DNA from: Oehlia diaphana
Lineage: Eukaryota; Glomeromycota; Glomeromycetes; Glomerales; Glomeraceae
DNA: 25,102 bases
Direction of reading: 5' to 3'
NCBI GenBank assembly: GCA_003833135.1
Contig: QZLH01000798.1
Coordinates: forward strand, 58,799 to 83,900
Each line of letters begins with the position of its first letter. Position 1 is the stretch's first letter. Position numbers and translations under genes: made by a program. Positions 1 to 8,869 of the stretch are shown in pieces. A model generated the notes under the pieces. It was not told where the DNA came from. It saw nothing but the letters and a program-made list of their open reading frames with translations, and made no database searches.

Positions 1-164
1 CTTGTAAGTTATCTAAATCTTTAAGTAAAAATATAATTATCAATATTGATGGTATCAGTATGAACTTCAGTTACTACCATTTGATTTGTCTTATTAGAGT
101 TTTTAAATGAGCTATTGATCATTAGATTCTAATTACAGGATGCTTAAAATACTTTTATTATATA

Positions 165-297
165 GGCACTTTGCAATAGAAAGGGATGAAACTACTAATA
201 TAAAATCTGAACAAATTATAGTATTTAGAATATTTTTGATATATAAAAGAAATTTGAATTTTTCAGTAATTTTGTCCCTTTCTACTGCAAAGTGCCC
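165..297. mobile_element. Small MITE nested in the left arm of the fold-back element
   Basis: About 133 bp with near-perfect terminal inverted repeats: GGCACTTTGCAATAGAAAGG at the left and the complement of GGGCACTTTGCAGTAGAAAG at the right. The flanks read TTATATA and ATATATTA, so the target duplication could be TTA, TA or ATATA; AT-richness prevents a choice. The matching position in the right arm (near 2155-2170, inverted) lacks this insert and reads straight through ACTTTTATTATTAAATTTTAA-like sequence, a relative empty site showing that the MITE arrived later. It has no coding capacity. The superfamily is not assigned. Confidence 0.75.
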
Positions 298-1012
298 ATA
301 TATTAAATTTTAACCAGAAAGTTAACCTAAATAATTTCAGTTTCATGTATAGTTCTCACATTATTGGAAAACAGTAATAGTTCCCATTGTAAAGGATATT
401 ATTGTCCTCACATTATTAGGGAATGATAGTAATAATCCTCACTATGAAAAACAGCATTATTGTCCTCTTATTAAAGAACTAATTAGTAATAAATACATAT
501 ATATTGGCATAAAGTTATAATCATACAAAATATAATATAACATCTAACTGTATTTGCCACTGGTAATTTTAACATTATTAATTTTAAAAAATCAGTTTGT
601 ATTTCTTATTTATATATAATTAAAAAAATTTTTTATTTTGTATTATATACTACATAAAAAAAAAATAAAGGAAAAATAAAAAATACCAATAATTGTATGA
701 ATATTAGATATGATTTATGAAAAACCAAACTGTAGAACTTCTTTAAATATAAAAGATGATTTTATTTGCCCAAAATAGTGTAATTAGTTGATTTAAAATA
801 GAAAAAAATTTTAGAAAATTGGTAAATGAAAAAAATAAATAAATTAAATCATGAATTTTTACATAAATATTATATTTATCAAGAAGAAATATAAACAAAA
901 AAAATCTTATAGTAAAAATACATACTATGTATTATGTAATAGTAGTAGTTTTAGTAATTTTAACAAAAATTAATAAAGAAAATAGATAAAAAAAATAATC
1001 ACAAAAAAAAAA

Positions 1013-1044
<32 letters not shown>

Positions 1045-1156
1045 ATAAATATTTTTAAAAATAAAGAAAAGTAATAAAGTTTTTAAGAAAAAAGGAGAGA
1101 AATAAAAAATATGAAAAATTAAGAAACACGAGAAAAAACAATCATTTTTTAAAAAT

Positions 1157-1354
1157 TTGTATGATCAACACAAATTTTTTTTTAAAAAGGTTTATTATTA
1201 TTGTGATGATTTTTTTAAAATAATGATCATTTTTTTTTTGTTTTTTTTTATTGTTATTTATTTTTTTGTTGTTATTTCTTTTTTTGTTATTTTTTTTTTG
1301 TTGTTGTTATTTCTTTTTTTGTTATTATTTTTTGTTGTTATTTTTTTTTGTTGT

Positions 1355-1427
<73 letters not shown>

Positions 1428-1471
1428 NTTTTCCTTTTTTTTATTTCCTTTTTTTTTATAGAGTAGTTTAA
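1157..1471. repeat. Poly-T low-complexity tract
   Basis: Nearly pure T with scattered G and A, including an uninterrupted T run from about 1360 to 1427, an N at 1428 and more T to 1460. Apparent reading frames here encode only Phe/Leu/Ile homopolymer and are not genes. The T run forms part of the centre of the fold-back structure, opposite the A-rich tract before 1140. Its length is probably unreliable. Confidence 0.9.
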
Positions 1472-1500
1472 TACAAAATATATTTTGTATAATTATAACT

Positions 1501-2262
1501 TTATGCCAGTATTTATTATTACTATTAATTAATCCTTTAATGTAAGAACAGAATAAGAACCATTATTATTTCCCAATAATGTGAGAACTGTATATAAAAT
1601 CAAAATTAGGTTAATTTTGACTCTCAAAATGGTTGAATAGTAAAAATTAATTTAACTTTAGCTTCCCAAAAGTTGAAATGATCAAATTAGATATTACAAT
1701 TATTAAAATTTAATAATAAAAGTATTTTGGCATCCTGTAATCAGAATCTAATGATTAATAGCTTATTTGAAAGCTCTAATCAAGACAAATTGAATGGTAG
1801 TANTGGTAAATAAAAAAAATAAATAAATTAAATCATGAATTTTTACATAAATATTATATTTAACAAGAAGAAATATAAACAAAAAAAATCTTATAGTAAA
1901 AATACATATGTATTATGTAATAGTAGTAGTTTTAGTAATTTTAACAAAATTATGCCAGTATTTATTATTACTATTAATTAATCCTTTAATGTAAAAATAG
2001 AATAAGAACCATTATTATTTCCCAATAATGTGAGAACTGTATATGAAATCAAAATTAAGTTAATTTTGACTCTCAAAATGGTTGAATAGTAAAAATTAAT
2101 TTAACTTTAGCTTTCCAAAAGTTGAAATGATCAAATTAGATATTACAATTATTAAAATTTAATAATAAAAGTATTTTAAGTTTATTTTGGCATCCTGTAA
2201 TCAGAATCTAATGATTAATAGCTTATTTGAAAGCTCTAATCAAGACAAATTGAATGGTAGTA
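1501..2262. repeat. Internal direct duplication of the right arm
   Basis: The block 1501-1802 (TTATGCCAGTATTTATTATT through GAATGGTAGTA) is repeated almost unchanged at about 1950-2262. Between the copies, 1804-1949 is a near-copy of 822-968 from the left side of the element. Ambiguous bases sit at 1428 (inside a T run) and at 1803 (exactly at the junction). This may be a real tandem rearrangement or an assembly joint. Confidence 0.8.
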
Positions 2263-2517
2263 AGTTTTATACTGATACCATCAATATTAATAATTATATT
2301 CTTACTTAAAGATTTAGATATTTTACTTATAAATTACAATCTTGGTATCTGTTGATTGGATTTTAATAATCTTTGCACCATTTGATTCATCTCACTGAGT
2401 GGATTTGAAGGACATATAATTCACATCTTTAGCTCCAATATTGATGAAGTTATTGTGATTTAAAGTTTTATTATAAAGAAAATTTTCACTTCTGTATAAT
2501 ATAAATGTATTGTTTTT

Positions 2518-3500
2518 AGTGCTTATTAATGAGTGCTAAAAAAACTTTTTTTATTAAAAGAAACAAAAATTTTATTATGATAAGACTTTGAATTTTGGTG
2601 CTCATTAATAAGCACTGAAAAAAACATATTTTTTATAGAGAAACAAAAATTCATCATATTAATAAGACTTTTAAATTTTTTGGTACTCATTAAAAAACAA
2701 CATTTTTATTATAGAGGAATGAAAATATTTATTATGATAAAACTTTGAAATTTTGGTACTTATTAATGACCACTAAAAAACACATTTTTATTAAAGAAAC
2801 AAAAATTTTTATTTTATAAGACTTTGAAATTTTTGAAAGCACTCAATAATGAAAGCTAAAAAAGTATATTTTTATTATATAGAAATGAAAATTTTATTAA
2901 GCCACAAATTAACAAAATGTAATTTTTAGGCAACTTTAGTCATAATAAAAGTTTTCATTCCTTTATAATAAAAATGTATTTTTTTCAGCACTCATTATTG
3001 AATGCTAAAAAATTTTAAAGTATATTTTTTTATTAAAATTAGTGCTTATTGATGAATGCAAAAAAAATTTATAGTATTTTTTTATTAGCATTAGCACTCA
3101 TTAATGAGCGCAAAAAAAATTTATAGTATTTTTTTTTATTAGCATTAGTACTCATTCATCATAATGTTTATCAAAGCATCTATTAAATATTTATAAATAA
3201 CACTTATTAAATATAAAATGTATTGAAAAAGTGCTTATAAGTGTTAAATTAAAGTATTAAAAAAATGCTTAAAAAATCAAATTTTTAATAAATAATAAAA
3301 TATTGCATTATTTAAGTATTAATTTTTTTATTACTTAATAAATACAAATTTTTAATACTTATTAAATACTGCTATTTGATAAATACATTCTGGTTAAACT
3401 TCATGATGTTGATGAGCGCAAAAAAACTTAATATTATTTTTTATTAGCATTAGCGCTCATTGATGAGCGCAAAAATTTTATAATCTTTAATATTGGTGAT
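2518..3500. repeat. Diverged array of short AGTGCTCATTAATGAGCGC-like palindromes
   Basis: At least nine copies or half-copies of one short imperfect palindrome recur: about 2518-2537, 2598-2615, 2683, 2755-2775, 2857-2876, 2988-3006, 3040-3058, 3094-3111, 3149 and 3453-3470. The best copies are GTGCTCATTAATAAGCAC (2598) and GCGCTCATTGATGAGCGC (3453, 8-bp perfect arms). Early copies are spaced about 70-100 bp apart and separated by AAACAAAAATTTTATTATGAT / AAGACTTTGAAATTTT-like spacers; later ones (3040, 3094, 3149) are about 55 bp apart. Between 3170 and 3400 there is only A/T-rich sequence with ACTTATTAAATA repeats. No coding capacity. Confidence 0.75.
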
Positions 3501-3521
3501 AAGTGCAAAAACAATAGGTCA

Positions 3522-3593
3522 CCATGGGTTCACCCATGGGTTATACCATAGCCTTTTATAAAAGGTAACCTGGGGTTACCTTTTATAAAAGGC
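3522..3593. repeat. Two compact perfect hairpins
   Basis: First, CCATGGGT-tc-ACCCATGG at 3522-3539 (8-bp arms, 2-base loop). Second, a perfect 20-bp inverted repeat, 3551-3570 against 3574-3593, separated only by TGG; each arm carries CCTTTTATAAAAGG, itself a 14-bp palindrome. Together they form a strong cruciform-capable block. Apparent reading frames crossing this block on both strands are by-products of the palindrome. Confidence 0.85.
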
Positions 3594-3599
3594 AATGAT

Positions 3600-4142
3600 G
3601 GCGCGACTGGGGTGGTTTGTAAATCATAAAAAAAAATTTTATTTATTTTGTATATATAGAGGAATAAATGCAAATGATACAATCTTAAGTAATCTATGTC
3701 AAATGTATCAATTGCATAAGTCGAAGAATATAAATATGACAAAGATGTTAAATGGTCCTGGTCCAAAGTCTTTGCAGTCCTACATGCAAAAAGACCGGAT
3801 TAAAAAGACGCAGTAATGGAAAAAGTCAGGTTGAGCGACTTAAGTCAGATCGTTTCATTCGGTTTGGTACATCAGTTCCAAATCGGTTTTAATAAATTCT
3901 GATATATACTGACTCGGATCTGGACTGAAGTGACAAATGGAACTGGACCGTTTTTCTTTTGACTATGCGTTCAGAACTAAACGTGATATTTGATTGTATT
4001 ACAAACAAAATGTCCAATCAAAAACATCCATCCTATTCTTGCCTTATATCACGAATATCTAGTATATAGATAATCTTTTTGTATTCCCAATATAACGTCT
4101 TATTTAATACCCAACAATTTTCATCTTTTCTTTATATTAATA
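3600..4142. other. Intergenic stretch, no gene seen
   Basis: No supportable gene. Around 3656-3730 is a sequence (GTCAAATGTATCA...CATAAGTCGAAG) that recurs, diverged and in the same orientation, at about 5500-5563, so both are probably remnants of one dispersed repeat. Around 3750-3960 there are GGTCCTGGTCC / GGAACTGGACC-like motifs with no clear terminal structure. Confidence 0.5.
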
Positions 4143-4410
4143 ATGGAAGAAATATACACTCGTAGCCGTTGTTCTCAAAGCAAAGCAGCAAATTTTTTTC
4201 TTGGTAAAAAAGGAGAAGAGTTAAGGAAAGTATATTCTCACTGTCGCGAACAAATATCTAATAACAATAAAAAGTGAAAATCTTTAAAACAAAATGACAA
4301 TTTATCAATAATAGAACTTGATGAGTTAAAAACAGTTACACGTATCTTTTCAGTAATAATTTGCTTTATGAAATTTGAAAAAAAGGGATCAAGATTTTGA
4401 CAATTCACAA
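4143..4410 (+). pseudogene. Decayed zinc-ribbon-like, transposon-type protein fragment
   Basis: A frame opening at ATG 4143 reads MEEIYTRSRCSQS, then FFLGKKGEELRKVYSHCREQ, ISNNNKK, and meets TGA at 4275-4277. The same frame continues past the stop as KSLKQNDNLSIIELDELKT and onward, then hits another TGA near 4399. The spacing C-x2-S ... Y-x2-C resembles a zinc ribbon in which one Cys of each pair has been lost; an IELDEL stretch after such a ribbon fits a multicopy Glomeromycotina family linked to transposon-like proteins, recalled from general knowledge only. Downstream (4517-4800) there are short reading frames with several stops, possibly the decayed continuation. It is most likely a dead fragment; the family assignment is weak. 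Confidence 0.45.
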
Positions 4411-4800
4411 AAGAATAAAACAATTGTAGCATTTCCAAGCTCAAACGGTAAATTTTAAAAGATTTTGTTGATTTTATAATTATAATATTGCTAATTTTTT
4501 TGTTTGTAAGCTTTACGTGAATGTTACAAATGATTTAGTTATCAATAATAGCAGCATACAAAATAATGAAGAAATAAAAGATGGTGAATTATGAAGCTAA
4601 AAAAAATAGTTATAGAACACCAAACAAAAAATTATCGCTGTTATTATGAAGGTCGACTTAAGGATCTACATTTATAACAAAATTTCGCTAGTGAATTAAG
4701 AATTTATTGTAAAAAATATTCTTATGAAAATCAAAAAAAAGAAATCAATTATTCATATTTCTCGAAATTTGGAGTATTTCAAATCGTGTAAACTTTAAAA

Positions 4801-5814
4801 CTTTAGAAAAAAAATATTTTACGAAGAATTGCAATTATAGCGCTTTTTTATTTACATTACTTTTAACAAAAATCCTCAATACTTAAAATAATTTGATGCA
4901 TTATGAAATTAATTACTAGTAAGATAAGCAACGCGCTCGATTTTTGTAAATTGTACTAAACAAATATGATCCGATTAAATGATTAATAAATATAATTTAT
5001 GCTTATATATCATACTATATTTATTATATTATTGAGCACAGCACGTAGCACCGTATTACTATAATGAAATGAATTTTTTATCTGTAAACCATAAAAAAAT
5101 TTCAATAATTAAAAAATTTTATATTTATCCTGATGAAAAAAAAAAACTATATATTATTTTGCATATTGAAGAATAAATACAGACTCTATAAAAAAATTCT
5201 GGAAAAACTTCGATAATTTTTTTATTATTTATTTTAGAAGAATATATGCAGAACGGCCCGAAGGCACGGAATAGTCGGAATATACGTTTATAAAAAGTTA
5301 ATCTACGATACCTGCCCATAGCACAAAATATGCTAACAGGCCCACCTTTCATGAAATAAGAAAAATTACCTTACTCAGTAGGAGAATCCACGCCTCCCAG
5401 CTAGCTGGAAAAACTCCGATAAATGATTACTGATATTTTTCTAGTTTTATTGCGAAGAAACTCAGACACGTGATCATTTCATTTTTCTGGAAAATTTTTT
5501 ATAGGGAGATGCATGTAATCTTACGTAGTTCACGTCAAATGTATCAAATTCATAAGTCGAAGGATTTGCAGCTTAATATCTAAGCCAGTACAATTTCCGA
5601 CCTTATAAATAATATATCAATCGTTAAATTAACTTCATGCTTTATAACAGATAAGATCGTCTTAAAAATGTTTAGTTTGTGGAACTGTTGCACATCTCTG
5701 ACCTGCATTAAATTACTATAAGGAGGTAATTTTAACCGGTCGACGGTTTATATTCAAGAAAAAAAAAAAAAAGGGTGAACAAATTTTTTCATCCTTTTCC
5801 TTTCAAAGATTATA
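4801..5814. other. Upstream region of the first BTB gene, repeat remnants
   Basis: No supportable gene. The - strand frame over 5125-5352 is low-complexity and repeat-like rather than a recognisable protein. 5500-5563 repeats the 3656-3730 sequence. A CACGTG hexamer lies at 5467-5472, about 340 bases before the ATG. Immediately upstream of the ATG are an A-run (about 5760-5773) and a pyrimidine-rich stretch (CATCCTTTTCCTTTC), plausible leader sequence. Confidence 0.4.
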
Positions 5815-7457
5815 ATGGCTGATAATAATTTTTTACCAAAATTATCACAAAATTTACTCGAAATTTTGGATGATAAAGAATATTATGATATTACAATTGA
5901 AGTTGGTAGTGACCCTTATGTGAAAGTATTTCATGCCCATATGGTTATTTTGAATTATCGTTCTCCTTATTTGCGTAGAATTTTATCAACTAATAAGAAG
6001 AAAAATGATGGAATATTGACACATATTAAATTACCAAATATTTCACCTGATTTTTTTCATGTATTATTAAGGTACTAGAGTTTATATTCTTATTCTTTTG
6101 CGTAAAAATATGTATATTTTTTAATTATAAACTTTTGATTTTTTTTTTCAGATATGTTTATGGGGGAAGACTTTCTTTAGAAGAATATGATATTTCAGAT
6201 ATCATTAAAATCTTGGTTACTGCTAATGAACTTAACCTTCAAGAGTTAACATCTTATATAGAATCTTTTTTAATTAAAAATAAAACAAACTGGATGGAAC
6301 AAAACTTTGAATTAATATATCAGACAAGCTTTGAAAACGATTCTTTCCCAGAACTTCAAAAATATTGTACTGATTTAATTTCCAAGGAACCAGATAAGAT
6401 ATTTAATTCTCCAAATTTTTCTACAATTCCAGAAAGACTTTTAATTACGCTTATTCAAAAAGATAATCTTCAAATGAAAGAAATTCAAGTATGGGAAAAT
6501 GTGATTAAATGGGGACTCGCTCAAAATCCAGAACTCCCTTCTGATTCTACAAGCTTTTCAAAAGATGATTTCAATACTTTAAAACATACTTTACATAATT
6601 GTATTCCTTTTATTAGATTTCGCAATATAACTTCGAGGGAATTTTTGAAGAAAGTAAAATCTTATAAAAAAATTTTACCAAAGGAATTATATAATGATTT
6701 ATTAGATTATTTTTTGGACAATGACAGCGAGGTATCATTACCTCGTATATCTATTTTAAAACAAAAATCAACATCAGATATTGCTATAGTTACAAATAGT
6801 GATAGGACGTCGAAAGAAAATATATCAATAGAATCAGGTACATCTACAGGACTATTAATAGGATTTGATAATATTTTATTGAATGAACGAAATATTGCAA
6901 CTAACAATATTAAAAGTATTGATTCTAAGATAATTACACTTCAACATGCTGAAATTATTTCAAAATGGATTAATAGATTAGAAATTACAGACAAATCGAC
7001 AACTTCATATAAATTCAAATTATTATATCGAGATTCTTGTGATGGGTCTAGTTCATTTTTTAGCAGGTTTAAAAAGTTCCATGAAATTTGTATAGATCAA
7101 CCTCATACTATAGCATTTACTAAAATTGAAGGTAGTAACAAAATTCTTGGAGGATATAATCCGATTGGATGGAAATTTGATGGTAATTATGGCGTTACTA
7201 AGGATAGCTTTATATTCTCCTTTAATAATGATAGTTTTGAAAATTACATTTTAAGTCGCGTAAAGAATGAAGAGGAAGCTATAAGGAAGATACTCTATTT
7301 AAATCAAGGTCCATCATTTGGTGATGACTTTAACTTATTCCAAGTTCTTGGGAATCAATTAATATTCTATTGTAAAAATAAAAATTATGAAAAACCGATC
7401 AGTAAACTAAGTGGATCAACCATTTTAGAATTTGAATTATTTAAAATTGATATTTAA
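5815..7457 (+). CDS. BTB-BACK-TLDc domain protein, copy 1 (two exons)
   Basis: Spliced gene: exon 1 5815-6071, intron 6072-6151 (GTACTA...TTCAG, 80 nt, phase 2), exon 2 6152-7457; 520 aa. The splice is fixed by paralogy: it joins AG to A, giving R86-Y-V-Y-G-G, and removes the in-frame TAG just after the donor. The N-terminal BTB/POZ domain (about residues 15-120) has YYDITIEVG (D25), the F-x-A-H-M segment (H42) and the S-P-Y-L-R-R core. A BACK helical region follows (about 120-276), then a Ser/Thr/Asn-rich linker (277-343), then TLDc (344-520) with LLYRDS, LGGYNPIGW, DSFIFSF and GPSFG (472-476). In other eukaryotes BTB-BACK proteins act as Cullin-3 adaptors and TLDc domains are tied to oxidative-stress protection and V-ATPase binding; applying either role here is inference. 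The linker is about 40 residues longer than in the two paralogs, and the residues after GPSFG (DDFNLF) depart from the KDL seen there. Confidence 0.9.
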
Positions 7458-7920
7458 ATAGAGAGTAAAATGTTTTGTTGATTTTTTTCATAAATATAAA
7501 AAATTGGTAATATTTTATAGTAAAAAATAAAAAAATGTTATATGACATCCTGATAGGTAATTAGATAATTTGTTTTATGGCTGACCATTGTACTGAATTT
7601 CAAATTATGTAAGATTTGGAAAATAAGTTTTACGAGGAATTGCATCCTATATAAATTACAGTGTTTTATTATTCGTATTGCTTATAACAAACTATATATT
7701 CATATCTATTTTCAATAATTAAATTATTTTATACGTATTAATTAGAGTTTCTATTTCCTAGCTCTCCATTAATAATATTGCAATTGACTTTTTTCCAAAT
7801 AAGCAAAAAATAACGCTGCGTCAACCAATATCCTAACTCTAATCTGACTTTACATGATTGATAGTACGCGATGATATTTAGTAAACTTCACTGTTAATTA
7901 TTACTCCTATGGATTCCTAA
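7458..7920. other. 3' flank of the first BTB gene, nothing recognised
   Basis: AT-rich sequence after the TAA. There is no perfect AATAAA immediately downstream; ATAAATATAAAAAATT at about 7490 is the nearest candidate for 3'-end processing. No gene or clear repeat was seen. Confidence 0.4.
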
Positions 7921-8055
7921 ATGATGATACTTCAATTACTATACAGTACTAATTTTACAAATCCTATAGGAGATACCGAGGAATCTTTAAAAATAGCTTG
8001 GTTGAAGGCTAGAGAAAAAGCGAGGGAGTTAAAAGAAAGGTTCCCTAAAGCATAA
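7921..8055 (+). pseudogene. Short coding-like fragment of unknown family
   Basis: A 44-residue frame from ATG 7921 to TAA 8053-8055. Its second half (EESLKIAWLKAREKARELKERFPKA) uses a balanced amino-acid mix and is noticeably less AT-rich than the flanks, unlike random frames in this window. It is predicted to be a charged amphipathic helix. It might be the C-terminus of a degraded gene; no partner exon was identified and I do not recognise the family. A small real gene is possible but less likely. Confidence 0.3.
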
Positions 8056-8418
8056 GACTACAAAAGTATATATTCGATGTTCTTACATCGAGAAATTAAG
8101 TAAACAGAATAAATAAATTAAATTCAACTAGAAGTCTTAAATAATTTGATGCATCCAGTCTAAGAATAAATTCACGTGTGTAGGGGAACTCATTAAACGT
8201 AAATAATTTATAATAATCATAGGGAATATTTTCAAATATTTTTCATTGAAATTGATGAAATCTGGTTTAAAAACTCATATTAAGAATACCTTTTTATCGA
8301 AACCAATAAATTTAACAAAAGTATAAATTAGTCAAATATATTATTATTTATAGATAAAATTAAGTAATTTAAAAAATTGATAAACTTTGAAGAAGAAAAT
8401 CCTAACACATATTTTATC

Positions 8419-8869
8419 TTTAAAGGAATTTTTACAAATAAAACCACTCCATCCACCCGATTTACAAAGGATCTAACCTTGCACTTCATGTCTCAAGTTT
8501 ATAGGTTAGAATCTAAAGGTTATATTGAATTAATGGAAGAATGCTGACATACTGATCCAGGTACAAGACCAACAGCTGGTGTAGAATCATGGAAATGTTT
8601 TGGAAGGAACGTTAACGGGATAATTGCAAAAATCTAACTGTAATTATAAAAATCATCGGATATTGAATCAATTTTATATATTGATTTAATAAAATCTTGT
8701 ATATATTCTTAGACTATATTACAAAAGAATTCGAATTAAATACTGATATGGATCTCAATAATACAAATAGTACGTAAACTTGTTTTTATATATAAATAGT
8801 AAGTTTATTCTAAACCTAGTTTACTTAAAATATATTACCGAAGAAATTGATTTCGATATTAATATCTAA
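8419..8869 (+). pseudogene. Protein-kinase C-terminal remnant
   Basis: One frame reads LHFMSQVYRLESKGYIELMEEC, then TGA at 8545-8547, then HTDPGTRPTAG. Kinase subdomain XI in the expanded fungal TKL-like kinases has the form YxxLMxxCW-x-x-x-P-x-x-RPT, so this looks like that segment with the Cys-Trp tryptophan codon (TGG) changed to TGA. Two short tail-like pieces follow in other frames: YITKEFELNTDMD at 8715-8777 and YITEEIDFDINI at 8831-8869, each ended by a stop, resembling the acidic C-terminal tails of such kinases. No catalytic core (glycine loop, HRD, DFG) is visible nearby. This is a dead, truncated and frameshifted remnant. Family assignment rests on the short motif only. Confidence 0.5.

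Larger units (their letters stand above)
1..2340. repeat. Fold-back element with long terminal inverted repeats
   Basis: The first ~160 bases reappear, inverted, at about 2165-2330: left arm landmarks such as TCTAAATCTTTAAGTAA, GGTATCAGTAT and ATTAGATTCTAATTACAGGATGC all have complements on the right in mirrored order. A second inner pair follows: 300-540 (with TTCTCACATTATTGG and GGCATAAAGTTATAATCATAC) against 1480-1620. The core is A-rich on the left (about 640-1140) and T-rich on the right (about 1195-1460), so the whole structure can fold on itself. I see no transposase, so it looks like a non-autonomous transposon or fold-back repeat. The left arm may continue before base 1. Boundaries and target duplication are therefore not defined. 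Confidence 0.7.

Noticed and set aside
1157..1471. Two overlapping + strand frames encoding Phe-rich proteins
   Set aside because: They are translations of a poly-T tract containing an N; no domain, and composition is set by the homopolymer.
2518..3500. CRISPR-like array
   Set aside because: Repeats are diverged, spacing varies and spacers are themselves related; the organism is eukaryotic.
3530..3816. Opposing small frames on both strands
   Set aside because: They cross the perfect hairpins and repeat sequence; no recognisable protein, and strand symmetry explains the open frames.
5125..5352. Minus-strand 75-residue frame
   Set aside because: No domain; it lies in repeat-like sequence and shows no splice or promoter support.
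6707..6907. Minus-strand frame inside BTB copy 1
   Set aside because: Antisense shadow of the linker-coding region.
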